Shown here one piece after another: positions 1 to 8,531 of a DNA stretch of 53,848 nt. Positions within the stretch are counted from its first letter, which is position 1. Every line of letters begins with the position of its first letter. The stretch is from JBIICI01 sp044238935 (GTDB lineage Bacteria; Pseudomonadota; Alphaproteobacteria; Micavibrionales; Micavibrionaceae). The translations under genes and the position numbers were made by a program. The DNA is taken from the NCBI GenBank assembly GCA_044238935.1, contig JBIICI010000013.1:1-53848 (forward strand). Direction: 5' to 3'. The notes beneath the pieces are model-generated. The model was not told the DNA's origin and made no database searches. It saw nothing but the letters and a program-made list of their open reading frames with translations.

Positions 1-81
1 GGCACAACGTGCAGTTGTGCCCGCAACAAAATGTTCGATCAATCGATCCTGTATCTTTTTACTTAAACGACTCTTCCGCAT
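1..81 (-). CDS. IS1595-family transposase, N-terminal 27 residues (partial)
   Basis: The minus strand from the ATG at 79-81 translates as MRKSRLSKKIQDRL followed by IEHFVAGTTARCA up to the edge. This matches, from memory, the N-terminus of IS1595/ISXO2-type DDE transposases, where a basic start leads into an 'IEHFVAGTTAR' helix-turn-helix/zinc-ribbon region. Only the 5' end of the gene is present. A gap of 26 bases separates the start codon from the terminal inverted repeat, as expected for such elements. A second copy's C-terminus lies at the right edge. Confidence 0.75.
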   Translation of the reverse strand, partial: MRKSRLSKKIQDRLIEHFVAGTTARCA

Positions 82-125
82 ACTGTCCTTTTATAACACT
101 TTTTTGTGTTATCTGGGACAGCCCC
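1..125 (-). mobile_element. IS1595-like insertion sequence, 5' end only (runs off the left edge)
   Basis: The element's outer end is the 18-bp terminal repeat at 108-125, which reads GGGGCTGTCCCAGATAAC on the minus strand. The same 18 bases occur at 53725-53742 as the opposite end of another copy. Inside this end, a transposase gene starts at position 81 and runs leftward out of the window. Pairing the terminal repeat with an IS1595-type transposase start is what supports the call. The element probably truncated the PhnA-like gene that follows. The target duplication cannot be checked because the far end of this copy is outside the window. Confidence 0.8.
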
Positions 126-217
126 ATATCTTTTTCTATTTATCAATATTGTGCTTGTTCAATGGGATATTTTTTGTGTAAAATCAAGAAAAACACGCAA
201 CAGAAAGCCGCACGACC

Positions 218-460
218 ATGCTCCATGATGATGACGACACACTCGACCTTAATGTCCGCGACAGCAACGGAACGCCTCTAAAAGACGGCGACTCGGTGAC
301 TGTGATTAAGGATTTAAAAGTTAAAGGCACGTCAGCAACCTTAAAACGCGGGACGGTGATTAAGAATATCCGCCTAACCGATGATGCGGAGGCGATTGAG
401 TGTAATGCGGATAAGATTAAGGGCTTGGTGTTGAAGACCTGTTTTTTAAAGAAAATATAG
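218..460 (+). pseudogene. PhnA/YjdM-like protein, C-terminal domain only (5'-truncated)
   Basis: The 80 residues match the C-terminal PhnA domain: an acidic DDDD linker, then DGDSVTVIKDLKVKG, KNIRL, and an ending in LKTCFLKK. Complete PhnA-type proteins are about 110 residues and begin with a CxxC zinc ribbon. Here the frame closes at a stop at 179-181, and no CxxC sequence is visible upstream in any frame. The IS1595 end lies only about 90 bp upstream, so the first part of the gene was probably lost when the IS inserted or through a later deletion. A short functional form starting at 218 cannot be excluded, but no good ribosome site is seen. Confidence 0.6.
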
Positions 461-502
461 AACATTACCAAATCAAAACGATTCCTGTGGTAACCAAATA
501 CA

Positions 503-538
503 AAAAAGGGTCAAGAATTTATTTTCTTGACCCTTTTT
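503..538. terminator. Bidirectional rho-independent terminator
   Basis: A perfect 15-bp stem (AAAAAGGGTCAAGAA paired with TTCTTGACCCTTTTT) encloses the loop TTTATT. It has A/T runs on both sides, so it can end the PhnA fragment on the plus strand and pnp on the minus strand. Confidence 0.85.
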
Positions 539-553
539 AAATGAGGTATTGAA

Positions 554-2665
554 TTACGCCGCAATCGCTTGTCCTGTTTCTTGGTCAACGCGTTTTAGGG
601 AGAGTTTAATTTTACCGCGATCATCTGTGCCGACGACTAAGACTTTGATCAATTGTCCTTCGTTTAAAATATCGGTTACTTTTGCAACACGTTCATTGGC
701 AAGTTCAGAAATATGCACCAACCCATCACGGCTGCCCATAAAGTTCACAAAAGCACCAAATTCAACGATTTTGACAACTTTTCCATCATAGACTTTGCCG
801 ACTTCGGGTTCATCTGTAATGTCACGGATCATGCGAATGGCTGTTTCAATTGAACGGGAATCATTGGCTGAAACCTTGATTGTGCCGTCATCTTCGATGT
901 CAATTTTCGCACCGCTGACCTCAACAATTTCACGAATGACTTTTCCACCTGTACCAATGACTTCACGGATTTTTTCTTTATCAATGATGATTGTTGCGAT
1001 TTGGGGGGCATATTGGCTGATGTCAGAACGTGCTGAGCTTAAGGCAGAGGCCATTTCATTCAAAATATGAATACGGGCATCTTTTGCCTGTGATAACGCA
1101 ATCGTCATGATTTCTTCAGTAATGGATGTGATTTTAATATCCATCTGCAGGGCAGTGATCCCGTCTTTTGTTCCTGCAACTTTGAAATCCATATCGCCCA
1201 AATGATCTTCATCACCTAAAATATCAGAAAGAACAGCAAAGTCTTTGTTTTCCTTGATTAATCCCATTGCGATACCTGCAACAGGGCTGGTCAAGGGGAC
1301 GCCTGCATCCATCATGGATAAGGATGTTCCGCAAACACTTGCCATAGAGGAGGATCCATTTGATTCGGTGATTTCAGATACTGTCCGTAAGGTATAGGGG
1401 AAATCTTCTGCCTTTGGTAAGACAGGACGAATCGCACGCCAAGCCAATTTTCCATGACCAATTTCACGACGTCCGGGGCTGGACATACGGCCAGCTTCAC
1501 CCACGGAATAAGGGGGGAAGTTGTAATGCAGCAAGAAACGCTCTTTATATTCACCGGTTAAGGCATCCATAATTTGCTCATCTTGACCTGTTCCCAATGT
1601 TGTGATGACCAAAGCCTGTGTTTCACCGCGTGTAAAAAGCGCTGATCCATGGGCGCGGGGCAAAATCCCAACTTCGGATGTAATGGCACGGATTGTTTTT
1701 GTATCACGACCATCAATCCGCAGACCTGTTTTTAAAATATCGCCACGAACAACATCGGATTCCAATTCTTTAACAGCGCTGCCAACATTATTGGCTGTGA
1801 TTCCTGTTTCATCATTTGCAAATTTCTCAATAGCGGCTTCGCGGATGGCGCTCAATGCTTTTTGACGGTCTTGCTTAATTTGATGTTTATAGGCTTGTGT
1901 GATTTGATCGCTAAATTCAGCTTTGACAGCTTTTTTCAACTGAATGAGTGCATCAGGTGTTTCAGGCAGATCCCAAGGGTCTTTTGCGCACATTTCTGCA
2001 AAATCAATAATGGCATCCAAAACAGGCTGGAAATGTTTCCAACCAAACATCACTGCGCCTAACATGGTTTCTTCGTTTAGCTGATGCGCTTCGGATTCAA
2101 CCATTAAAACACCTTCTTGTGTGCCTGCAACGACCAAATCCAGCTTGCTATTATTCAGTTCATCCAATGTTGGATTTAAAACATAGTCCCCATTGACATA
2201 GGCAACGCGTGCCGCTCCAACAGGACCCATGAACGGAATCCCAGAAATCGTCAAGGCCGCAGAGGCGCCAACCAAGGAAACAATGTCAGGATTATTTTCT
2301 AAATCATGCGCAAGCACAGTACAAATAACCTGTGTCTCATTCAAAAATTCTTTGGGGAATAAGGGGCGAATAGGGCGGTCAATCAAGCGTGAGACCAATG
2401 TTTCATTTTCAGAAGGGCGTCCTTCGCGCTTAAAGAATCCACCGGGGATTTTACCAGCTGCATAGGCTTTTTCTTGGTAATGCACGGATAAGGGGAAAAA
2501 ATCTTGTCCATCCTTGATCTTGCGTGCGGCAACAACAGTACATAAAACTTTCGTGCCACCCAATGTGGCGATAACAGCACCATCTGCCTGACGGGCAACT
2601 TTGCCTGTTTCCAGCGTTAAAATCTTGCCGTTCCAGTTAATTTCTTTTTTAAATTCGTTAAACAT
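554..2665 (-). CDS. pnp: Polynucleotide phosphorylase (PNPase)
   Basis: This 3'-to-5' exoribonuclease degrades RNA phosphorolytically in the degradosome. At 703 residues it has the family's usual length. Two RNase PH domains (roughly 12-145 and 325-460) flank a helical linker. The second carries the GRxEIGHGKLA and SSSMASVCG segments typical of the catalytic core. A KH domain (about 555-615) has the GxxG loop in VIGTGGKVIREI, and an S1 domain follows (about 620-690, DGKVVKIVEFGAFVNF). AAGGAA sits just before the ATG. In many bacteria rpsO precedes pnp; here gpmA is divergent instead. Confidence 0.97.
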   Translation of the reverse strand: MFNEFKKEINWNGKILTLETGKVARQADGAVIATLGGTKVLCTVVAARKIKDGQDFFPLSVHYQEKAYAAGKIPGGFFKREGRPSENETLVSRLIDRPIRPLFPKEFLNETQVICTVLAHDLENNPDIVSLVGASAALTISGIPFMGPVGAARVAYVNGDYVLNPTLDELNNSKLDLVVAGTQEGVLMVESEAHQLNEETMLGAVMFGWKHFQPVLDAIIDFAEMCAKDPWDLPETPDALIQLKKAVKAEFSDQITQAYKHQIKQDRQKALSAIREAAIEKFANDETGITANNVGSAVKELESDVVRGDILKTGLRIDGRDTKTIRAITSEVGILPRAHGSALFTRGETQALVITTLGTGQDEQIMDALTGEYKERFLLHYNFPPYSVGEAGRMSSPGRREIGHGKLAWRAIRPVLPKAEDFPYTLRTVSEITESNGSSSMASVCGTSLSMMDAGVPLTSPVAGIAMGLIKENKDFAVLSDILGDEDHLGDMDFKVAGTKDGITALQMDIKITSITEEIMTIALSQAKDARIHILNEMASALSSARSDISQYAPQIATIIIDKEKIREVIGTGGKVIREIVEVSGAKIDIEDDGTIKVSANDSRSIETAIRMIRDITDEPEVGKVYDGKVVKIVEFGAFVNFMGSRDGLVHISELANERVAKVTDILNEGQLIKVLVVGTDDRGKIKLSLKRVDQETGQAIAA

Positions 2666-2752
2666 TCTTTTTCCTTCATTTTCACTTTATTTTTACCCTC
2701 AATTCATGCCATTATCTGCGCCATAAGTCAAAGATTTTTATGGAGTTCTTAA

Positions 2753-3400
2753 ATGAAAAATTTACTCGTCCTGTTGCGTCACGGACAAAGCCAATGGAAT
2801 TTAGAAAATAGATTCACAGGGTTTTACGATATTGAATTAAGCGATCTAGGTCGTGAAGAAGCTGCTCAAGCTGGTAAGTTGATGATTAAGCATGGTTTAA
2901 AGTTCGATGCCGCTTTCAGCAGCACGCTGCGCCGCGCCTATACCACGGCTGAAATTGCTTTGGAAAATTCAGGCGAACTCAATGCCCATCTAAAAGACGC
3001 GAACGGCAATTGGAATATGATCCGTCACGATGATCTGCGGGAGCGTGATTATGGTGACCTAACCGGTCTGAACAAAGACGATACGCGCGAAAAATATGGC
3101 GAAGAGCAAGTTCATATTTGGCGTCGTTCCTATGATGTGCAGCCACCGAATGGCGAATCATTAAAAGATGTGGTCGATCGCGTCCAGCCTTATTTTGATC
3201 AACATATTAAGCCTTTATTAGATCAAGGCAAAAATGTTTTGATTGGTGCACATGGCAACACATTGCGTGCGATGTTGATTATCTTAGGTGAAAATACCCC
3301 TGAAAACATCAATTCCGCAGAAATTCCAACAGGTGAGCCCTTGGCCATTCCTTTTGAAAATGGGAAGAAGTTAGAGAAATACTATTTGAACGCAGCGTAG
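2753..3400 (+). CDS. gpmA: 2,3-bisphosphoglycerate-dependent phosphoglycerate mutase
   Basis: The enzyme interconverts 3- and 2-phosphoglycerate in glycolysis through a phosphohistidine. The histidine-phosphatase signature LLRHGQSQWN (residues 7-16, catalytic His10) is at the N-terminus. The second histidine is in IGAHGNTLRAML near residue 165. At 215 residues it is a short, typical GpmA. The gene is divergent from pnp across about 87 bp, and TGGAG precedes the ATG. Confidence 0.95.
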   Translation: MKNLLVLLRHGQSQWNLENRFTGFYDIELSDLGREEAAQAGKLMIKHGLKFDAAFSSTLRRAYTTAEIALENSGELNAHLKDANGNWNMIRHDDLRERDYGDLTGLNKDDTREKYGEEQVHIWRRSYDVQPPNGESLKDVVDRVQPYFDQHIKPLLDQGKNVLIGAHGNTLRAMLIILGENTPENINSAEIPTGEPLAIPFENGKKLEKYYLNAA

Positions 3401-3409
3401 GAAGATGTG

Positions 3410-3446
3410 TGTTTAGTCCTACATCATTATTGTGTAGGACTAAACA
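3410..3446. terminator. Strong hairpin downstream of gpmA
   Basis: GTTTAGTCCTACA (3411-3423) and TGTAGGACTAAAC (3433-3445) form a perfect 13-bp stem, extended by one T-A pair, with a 9-base loop. There is no T-run after it, so it may be an mRNA 3'-end stabiliser or an imperfect terminator rather than a classical one. Confidence 0.45.
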
Positions 3447-3629
3447 TCTAATCGTTAATTTGAGTTTTTATATTTTTTGTCATATTTAATATTTGACGTT
3501 TTATTTTAACTTCTGTATAGATCATAAAAATAATATTTATATCAGGGAATTTTTAAGAATTAATCTTATATTATGATGTAGCTATATATTTTGAAAAAAT
3601 AAACGATAAAGAAGCAAGGATAAAAAATT

Positions 3630-4028
3630 ATGTTACGTACTATTTTTGGTAAAAATCAAGATAAGAGCCCTCAATCTGCGATTTACAGGGGGTTAATGGA
3701 GCATCTAAATACAGGATTGCGTTGTTACAATCTGGCAACAGATGTCAAGAATTATAATCTGTCTTCCCAAAGTTCAGGCAATGTGTATGATATTAACTTT
3801 TTGGATAAGTTGAATTCTAAGCAATCTGTCTTTCGTCTTTGTCTTCACCAAAGTTCAGATAATGAAACATTTACTGTTTCTAAAGAGACTGATTCTGAAG
3901 TTGAGGCTCTGTGTAATATATCCAATGACTTGGAATCAATTCAAAATGCAGCGCGATTGATAATGAAAAAACTTGGTGTTTCATTAAGCAATGAACAAAA
4001 TGTTGTTGATTTTTATCCCGGTTTTTAA
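3630..4028 (+). CDS. Hypothetical protein, 132 residues
   Basis: I do not recognise this protein. It is soluble, with no signal peptide or membrane helix. The N-terminus is basic (MLRTIFGKNQDKSP), the middle is rich in Ser and Asn, and the end is helical (residues 95-125). AAGGA lies about nine bases before the ATG, and a terminator follows directly, so it looks like a single-gene transcription unit between gpmA and the OmpA-like gene. It is AT-rich like the surrounding intergenic DNA. It is probably expressed, but its function is unknown. Confidence 0.6.
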   Translation: MLRTIFGKNQDKSPQSAIYRGLMEHLNTGLRCYNLATDVKNYNLSSQSSGNVYDINFLDKLNSKQSVFRLCLHQSSDNETFTVSKETDSEVEALCNISNDLESIQNAARLIMKKLGVSLSNEQNVVDFYPGF

Positions 4029-4050
4029 ACAGATCATCAAGTAAATTAAT

Positions 4051-4088
4051 AAAAAAACCTGTAAAAGAGATCATTTATAGGTTTTTTT
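4051..4088. terminator. Bidirectional terminator between convergent genes
   Basis: A 15-bp stem (4051-4065 with 4074-4088) contains a single G-U pair, encloses an 8-base loop and has A7 and T7 runs at its ends. The T-run contains the stop codon of the minus-strand OmpA-like gene. Confidence 0.75.
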
Positions 4089-5418
4089 AATGAATAAAAA
4101 TATGCACTTCACTAAAGTCAGCGTTTTTTGATGATGATTGTGATAAATCAATACGGCTTTGGGGGATGCCCATTTCATTTAAGCTGTGGATCACTTTTTC
4201 TGCATTGCGTTTTGATTTTGCTTTTTCTAAAGCTCTTTGGGCTTTGTTGCCATTTTCTGGCAAGACAGATACAACTTCAATACGGCTGGATGGATATTGT
4301 TGCAAAGCCTTACTCAACGCAAGATAAACGGGTTGTTCATAGGCAATATTAGGCTTATCAAACTTTATTTTTGCCAAGCGTAGCTTTTCGCTGGGGCGTT
4401 CTTTTTTATGTTTATATTCATTATCATTTGACTCTGAAAACTGTGTTCCTGCCAAGTCACCTGTGAAGGATTGAAAACTGCGTCCGATGATATTTCCATT
4501 GGAAACGGCCAAGGAGAGAGAGCGAATATTTGACTGTTCAGACACTAAATAGGCATTGATACGACCAACATCATCTTGAGTGCGGTTTAAAATACGCTCG
4601 GAAAAGACAAGGAAGCCATTGATTGTGTCTTCTAATAAAGCCAGTTTCGCATGGTCTTCTTCCATCGCACCAGGGATTTTGTATGCAGAAGACACGGAGC
4701 TCATCAAGCTTTGTGCGCCCTCAATAATTGTAGCCGTGTCAGTTGCCAATGAATTTAACGTGGATAAATTTTTGCCCATATCGGCAAGGCTGATTTGTGA
4801 TTCATTAAGCTTTTTGATTAAAACGGGGTTAGAAGGCGTTGTACCAGATTGCAAGCGCGTATTAATTGTGGCAACGCCAGCAAAATATTCAGCAGATAGA
4901 TTGAGATTATCAGCTTGGATTTGATCCAAACGCTCTGTTAATTCCGTGAGATTTGATTCGTATATATAGTAATCCTGCCAATATTTATTAATGCGGCTGG
5001 ATACGGATGATGATAATTGATCAGAAAAAGCCTCTTTTTTAACATCATTCGCTTGAATTGTTGGTGGCGTTTGCGGCGTTGTATATAGACGACTATATAG
5101 ATCCCGTGATGTTGTCTCATTGACAGGCTCTGCTTTGGCTGCGGTTACAGAACTTTTGCTTTTATTGTTTTGAGATTCTTTAACGTAATTTTGCTCTTCC
5201 AATTGTGCGGCAGGTGTAGGAAGAACAGGGGATTCGGAGGTTGTGTCAACTTCGATAACGGGGATACTCTCAGAATCAAACGCATCTCTCTGTGCAAAAG
5301 CAGGAGAAATCATCCCAGAAAATATCAAGGCAGATGCTGTCAAAACCAATGATTTTGAATATAAGGGCGGAAGAAGTTTAAAGCAGCGTCGAAGAATCAT
5401 CATTTTATTGTATGTCAC
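4087..5418 (-). CDS. Secreted protein with C-terminal OmpA-like domain
   Basis: The protein has an N-terminal signal peptide (hydrophobic 23-36, SPAFA cleavage near residue 42), so it is probably periplasmic or outer-membrane associated. Residues 45-130 are low-complexity Ser/Thr/Pro/Glu. Residues 150-290 are helical and probably coiled coil. The last 95 residues (from KIKFDKPNIAYEQPVY) follow the OmpA/MotB peptidoglycan-binding pattern, with NAEKVIHSLNEMGIP resembling the 'R-A-x-x-V-x-x-x-L' helix. It is not Pal: there is no lipobox and it is far longer. The longest frame uses GTG; the ATG codons at residues 6 and 7 are equally likely starts. It is monocistronic. Confidence 0.65.
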   Translation of the reverse strand: MTYNKMMILRRCFKLLPPLYSKSLVLTASALIFSGMISPAFAQRDAFDSESIPVIEVDTTSESPVLPTPAAQLEEQNYVKESQNNKSKSSVTAAKAEPVNETTSRDLYSRLYTTPQTPPTIQANDVKKEAFSDQLSSSVSSRINKYWQDYYIYESNLTELTERLDQIQADNLNLSAEYFAGVATINTRLQSGTTPSNPVLIKKLNESQISLADMGKNLSTLNSLATDTATIIEGAQSLMSSVSSAYKIPGAMEEDHAKLALLEDTINGFLVFSERILNRTQDDVGRINAYLVSEQSNIRSLSLAVSNGNIIGRSFQSFTGDLAGTQFSESNDNEYKHKKERPSEKLRLAKIKFDKPNIAYEQPVYLALSKALQQYPSSRIEVVSVLPENGNKAQRALEKAKSKRNAEKVIHSLNEMGIPQSRIDLSQSSSKNADFSEVHIFIH

Positions 5419-5713
5419 TTAAAAATTTATATTTTTATGTTTTGTTATAATCAGGTACAGGCTTTATCAAAGAAAGCAGGACATCTTTAAAAGAATCCTG
5501 AAATGCTTTGGATTGTCCAATTCGACTTTATTTTATATACAGTTTCCAAAAAAAACCAAGTAAAACATTATAACAAAATAAAAAAAAATGGGGAGAAGTC
5601 TGTTATTGATAAAAAACAGGGATATTTTTAAAATACCTCTTGCTCTTTTGATAAAGCTGTTATATGTTTTGCACGCTTAAACGAAGAAGTCTCTTTGTTC
5701 ATTCATATATCAA

Positions 5714-5790
5714 GCGCCCGTAGCTCAATTGGATAGAGCACCTGACTACGGATCAGGAGGTTAGGGGTTCGAATCCTCTCGGGCGCGCCA
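5714..5790 (+). tRNA. tRNA-Arg (anticodon ACG)
   Basis: The gene is a full 77-nt cloverleaf with the CCA end encoded. The acceptor GCGCCCG pairs with CGGGCGC. The D-loop is AGCTCAATTGGATAGAGC, and the anticodon arm is CCTGA-CTACGGA-TCAGG with anticodon ACG. The T-arm is AGGGGTTCGAATCCTCT. It reads CGU and, with inosine at position 34, other CGN codons. The roughly 295 bp upstream (5419-5713) is very AT-rich and holds no gene I can support. Confidence 0.97.
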
Positions 5791-5816
5791 TTTTCAGAAT
5801 AATAAAAACAAAAAAT

Positions 5817-6218
5817 ATGTTTCATCACCATCCTATACGCGTTTATTATGAACATACGGACGCTGGCGGTGTCGTGTATCATGCAAAATATTTGAATTTT
5901 TGTGAACAGGCGCGATCTGAGTTTTTACGCGTGCATGGTTTCAGTAATAGTGCGTTGAAAAATGATCATCAAATGGTCTTTGTCGTGCATCATTTAAACG
6001 CAAAATTTCATAAATCTGCCCGATTAGATGATTTTTTAGAGGTTCAAACATTTGTTATGATTGTTAAAAAAGCATCATTAGTGATGAAACAATCAATTTT
6101 TTGCCACAATGATTTGATCTTTTCTATGGATGTAGGGTTGGCATGTGTTGATCATAACGGCAAAGCCTGTGCAATGCCGGATAATTTAAGACAGGTTTTT
6201 GATAAAAACACGCTTTAA
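5817..6218 (+). CDS. ybgC: Tol-Pal system acyl-CoA thioesterase YbgC
   Basis: This is a 4-hydroxybenzoyl-CoA-thioesterase-type hot-dog fold protein of 133 residues. The active-site segment YEHTDAGGVVYHAKYLNFCE lies at residues 11-30, with the catalytic Asp at 15. It hydrolyses acyl-CoA or acyl-ACP and is almost always the first gene of the tol operon, as it is here, directly before tolQ. It starts 26 bp after the tRNA, so it may share that transcript. Confidence 0.93.
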   Translation: MFHHHPIRVYYEHTDAGGVVYHAKYLNFCEQARSEFLRVHGFSNSALKNDHQMVFVVHHLNAKFHKSARLDDFLEVQTFVMIVKKASLVMKQSIFCHNDLIFSMDVGLACVDHNGKACAMPDNLRQVFDKNTL

Positions 6219-6283
6219 ATTCAGGCAATAAAATGCTAAACACAATGGAAATCATTTAAAACAAATGTAAGGATAGTACGAAA

Positions 6284-7006
6284 ATGGAAGATGCCGCAAT
6301 CGAATCAGCAGCCCTTGCTGGAAGTGTCTCAGGTGACCTATCAATGATGGGATTATTTTTGATGGCTGATCCTGTGGTGAAGCTGGTTATGGCTTTGTTG
6401 CTTTTAGCCTCTGTTTGGTCATGGGCGATTATGTTTCAAAAACATAAAATTCTGAATAAATTGGTACGCCGCGCGCGTCGGTTTGAAGAGGCTTTTTGGT
6501 CAGGCGAATCATTAACGGATTTATATGAGCGTGTCAAAAAAAGCGAAGCCGATCCGATGTTAAATACATTTTCTGCAGGGATGGATGAGTGGCAAAAAAG
6601 CTCTCTGACAGGGATGCCAAAAACGGATAATTTACGCCTTAGCCTTTATCAACGCATTGAGCGTGCCTTAAGCGTAAGTATGGGACGTGAAATGCAAGAG
6701 CTTGAAAAAGGCATGACATTTTTAGCCAGTATTGGTTCAACCGCCCCCTTTATTGGATTGTTTGGAACGGTTTGGGGGATTATGAACAGTTTCGTTGCAA
6801 TCGCAGGGGCAGGGGATACCAGCCTTTCTGTTGTGGCTCCGGGGATTGCTGAGGCGCTATTTGCAACAGCCTTGGGCTTGGTTGCCGCGATTCCGGCTGT
6901 GTTAGGGTTTAACTTTTATTCACGCCAATTAAATGGATATGGGGATCGATTGGATTATTTCGTTTCTGAATTTCTCAGCACTGTTTCCCGTCATTTAGAT
7001 CGTTAA
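6284..7006 (+). CDS. tolQ: Tol-Pal system inner-membrane protein TolQ
   Basis: TolQ is a proton-channel subunit related to ExbB and MotA that forms the pentameric motor around TolR. There are three membrane segments: residues about 28-48, 142-165 (FLASIGSTAPFIGLFGTVWG) and 178-205. A cytoplasmic loop lies between the first two. The TAPFIGLFGTVWGIM and ATALGLVAAIPAV motifs are diagnostic. It sits between ybgC and tolR. Confidence 0.96.
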   Translation: MEDAAIESAALAGSVSGDLSMMGLFLMADPVVKLVMALLLLASVWSWAIMFQKHKILNKLVRRARRFEEAFWSGESLTDLYERVKKSEADPMLNTFSAGMDEWQKSSLTGMPKTDNLRLSLYQRIERALSVSMGREMQELEKGMTFLASIGSTAPFIGLFGTVWGIMNSFVAIAGAGDTSLSVVAPGIAEALFATALGLVAAIPAVLGFNFYSRQLNGYGDRLDYFVSEFLSTVSRHLDR

Positions 7007-7051
7007 TTTTATTATTGATCTGATTCTAAAATTTAAAAAGAGGTTAAATTC

Positions 7052-7522
7052 ATGGGCGTTTCCTTACAAGCATCATCAAAATCACGGGGCAGAGGGCGTC
7101 GCCGTTCGGGAGCAATGCCAATGGCGGATATTAACATTACGCCATTTGTGGATGTGATGTTGGTTTTATTGATCGTTTTTATGGTCACGGCACCGCTTTT
7201 GACGGCTGGGGTTGCTGTGGATTTGCCGAAATCACAGGCAAAGCCCTTAAATGATGGCAAAGATGAATTGCCGATTGAGGTCAGTGTTGATTCACAAGGC
7301 AACTTATTCGTGGGTGAAACGCCTGTTACAAAAGAAAAATTGCCTGATTTATTAGAGGCCATGGCGGAAGGTGACATGGAAAAACGCGTCTATATTCGGG
7401 GCGATCAATCTATTGAATATGGCACAGCGATGGAGATTATTGGACTGATTAGTGCACACGGATTTACCAAAGTTGGCTTGGTTTCTGAGCCTATCCCCCA
7501 TGCGGCCAAAAAGAAGAAATAA
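7052..7522 (+). CDS. tolR: Tol-Pal system protein TolR
   Basis: TolR is the ExbD-like partner of TolQ. A short basic cytoplasmic tail leads into one membrane helix carrying the conserved proton-carrying Asp in NITPFVDVMLVLLIVFMV (residues about 28-45). A periplasmic domain follows, with the typical TKEKLPDLLEAM and VYIRGDQSIEYG segments. An AGAGG ribosome site precedes the ATG. The 156 residues are normal for alphaproteobacteria. Confidence 0.96.
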   Translation: MGVSLQASSKSRGRGRRRSGAMPMADINITPFVDVMLVLLIVFMVTAPLLTAGVAVDLPKSQAKPLNDGKDELPIEVSVDSQGNLFVGETPVTKEKLPDLLEAMAEGDMEKRVYIRGDQSIEYGTAMEIIGLISAHGFTKVGLVSEPIPHAAKKKK

Positions 7523-7528
7523 TAAACA

Positions 7529-8506
7529 ATGCTGAATCACCGCAAATTTAATGCTATGCAATCAATGAAGAAGTCCACATGGGCGTCATTGATTTTGCAT
7601 GGGATTATTATTTTATTTGTGGTATTTGGCATTCCTTTTTTTGATTTAGCACCCGAATATGAAGTGCCACCTGTTGTGAATGTTGAGTTTATTAAAGTAT
7701 CCGATGAAACACGCACAACACGTTTGACCGACATACAGACTCCGTTAAAAGAGATTGAAGACCCTCAACCAAAAGAGCCAAAACCAACGCCGCCGCCAAA
7801 AGTAGATAAAGAGAAAAAGCAAGAAGACAAACCGAAAGATAAGCCTAAGGAAAAGTCTGAGCCGAAAGAAGAGGTTAAAAAAGAGCCTGAAAAGCCAAAA
7901 GAACCCGAAAAGCCAACAGAAATTCCTCCTGCGCCCAAAGAAGAGCCTGAGCCACCGAAAGAGGATAAGCCTAAGGAAGAACCCAAAAAAGAAGAACCCA
8001 AAAAAGAAGAACCCAAGAAGGAAGAGTCTAAAAAAGACGAACCGAAAGCAGACCCTAGTGAGGATTTTTCTTCTGTGCTTAAGAATTTGGTTGGAGAGGA
8101 AACGGATACCCCCACACCACCCAATGATGAACCGCCGACAAATGAACCGCCTGTTCAACAAAATGCTATCGCAGGGGCAAAACTTGGTGATACACTCAGT
8201 ATCTCTCAGCGTGATTATGTTGCCAATCAAATTGGTCAATGTTGGTACGTTGATGCAGGGAATAAAAATATCGACAAAGATGTCGTGATTACCATGCACA
8301 TGAATGCGGATGGCACATTAAACAAAGCCGATTATAATTTTATGACCCAGCAAATCATGAAAACAGATCAGGCCTATGCGGCTTTGGCACGTTCTGCGAT
8401 GCGTGCTGTGCGGAATACGCGTTGTTATCCTTTGCGTTTACCACCTGAAAATTATCAGCAATGGCGCGTTTTTGAATTTAATTTTAACCCCAAACAAATG
8501 TATTGA
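7529..8506 (+). CDS. tolA: Tol-Pal system protein TolA
   Basis: TolA spans the periplasm and links the TolQR motor to TolB/Pal. One N-terminal membrane helix (residues about 18-38) is followed by a long Lys/Glu/Pro-rich stalk (about 72-185) with KEEPK repeats. The compact C-terminal domain (about 215-325) contains NQIGQCWYVDAG and a second Cys near the end. In other alphaproteobacteria the stalk is often Ala-rich; this one is almost a polyproline/KE rod. Met10 or Met13 could also be the start. The start lies 6 bp after the tolR stop. Confidence 0.93.
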   Translation: MLNHRKFNAMQSMKKSTWASLILHGIIILFVVFGIPFFDLAPEYEVPPVVNVEFIKVSDETRTTRLTDIQTPLKEIEDPQPKEPKPTPPPKVDKEKKQEDKPKDKPKEKSEPKEEVKKEPEKPKEPEKPTEIPPAPKEEPEPPKEDKPKEEPKKEEPKKEEPKKEESKKDEPKADPSEDFSSVLKNLVGEETDTPTPPNDEPPTNEPPVQQNAIAGAKLGDTLSISQRDYVANQIGQCWYVDAGNKNIDKDVVITMHMNADGTLNKADYNFMTQQIMKTDQAYAALARSAMRAVRNTRCYPLRLPPENYQQWRVFEFNFNPKQMY

Positions 8507-8531
8507 GATTGAAAGAAGAAGAGGTATAAAA

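Noticed and set aside
4087..5418. Calling the OmpA-like gene pal.
   Set aside because: No lipobox, more than twice Pal's length, and a weak match to the Pal core.
7745..8299. Long antisense frames across tolA rich in Phe/Leu or Ser/Gly.
   Set aside because: They mirror the Lys/Glu/Pro repeats of the TolA stalk and are not real genes.
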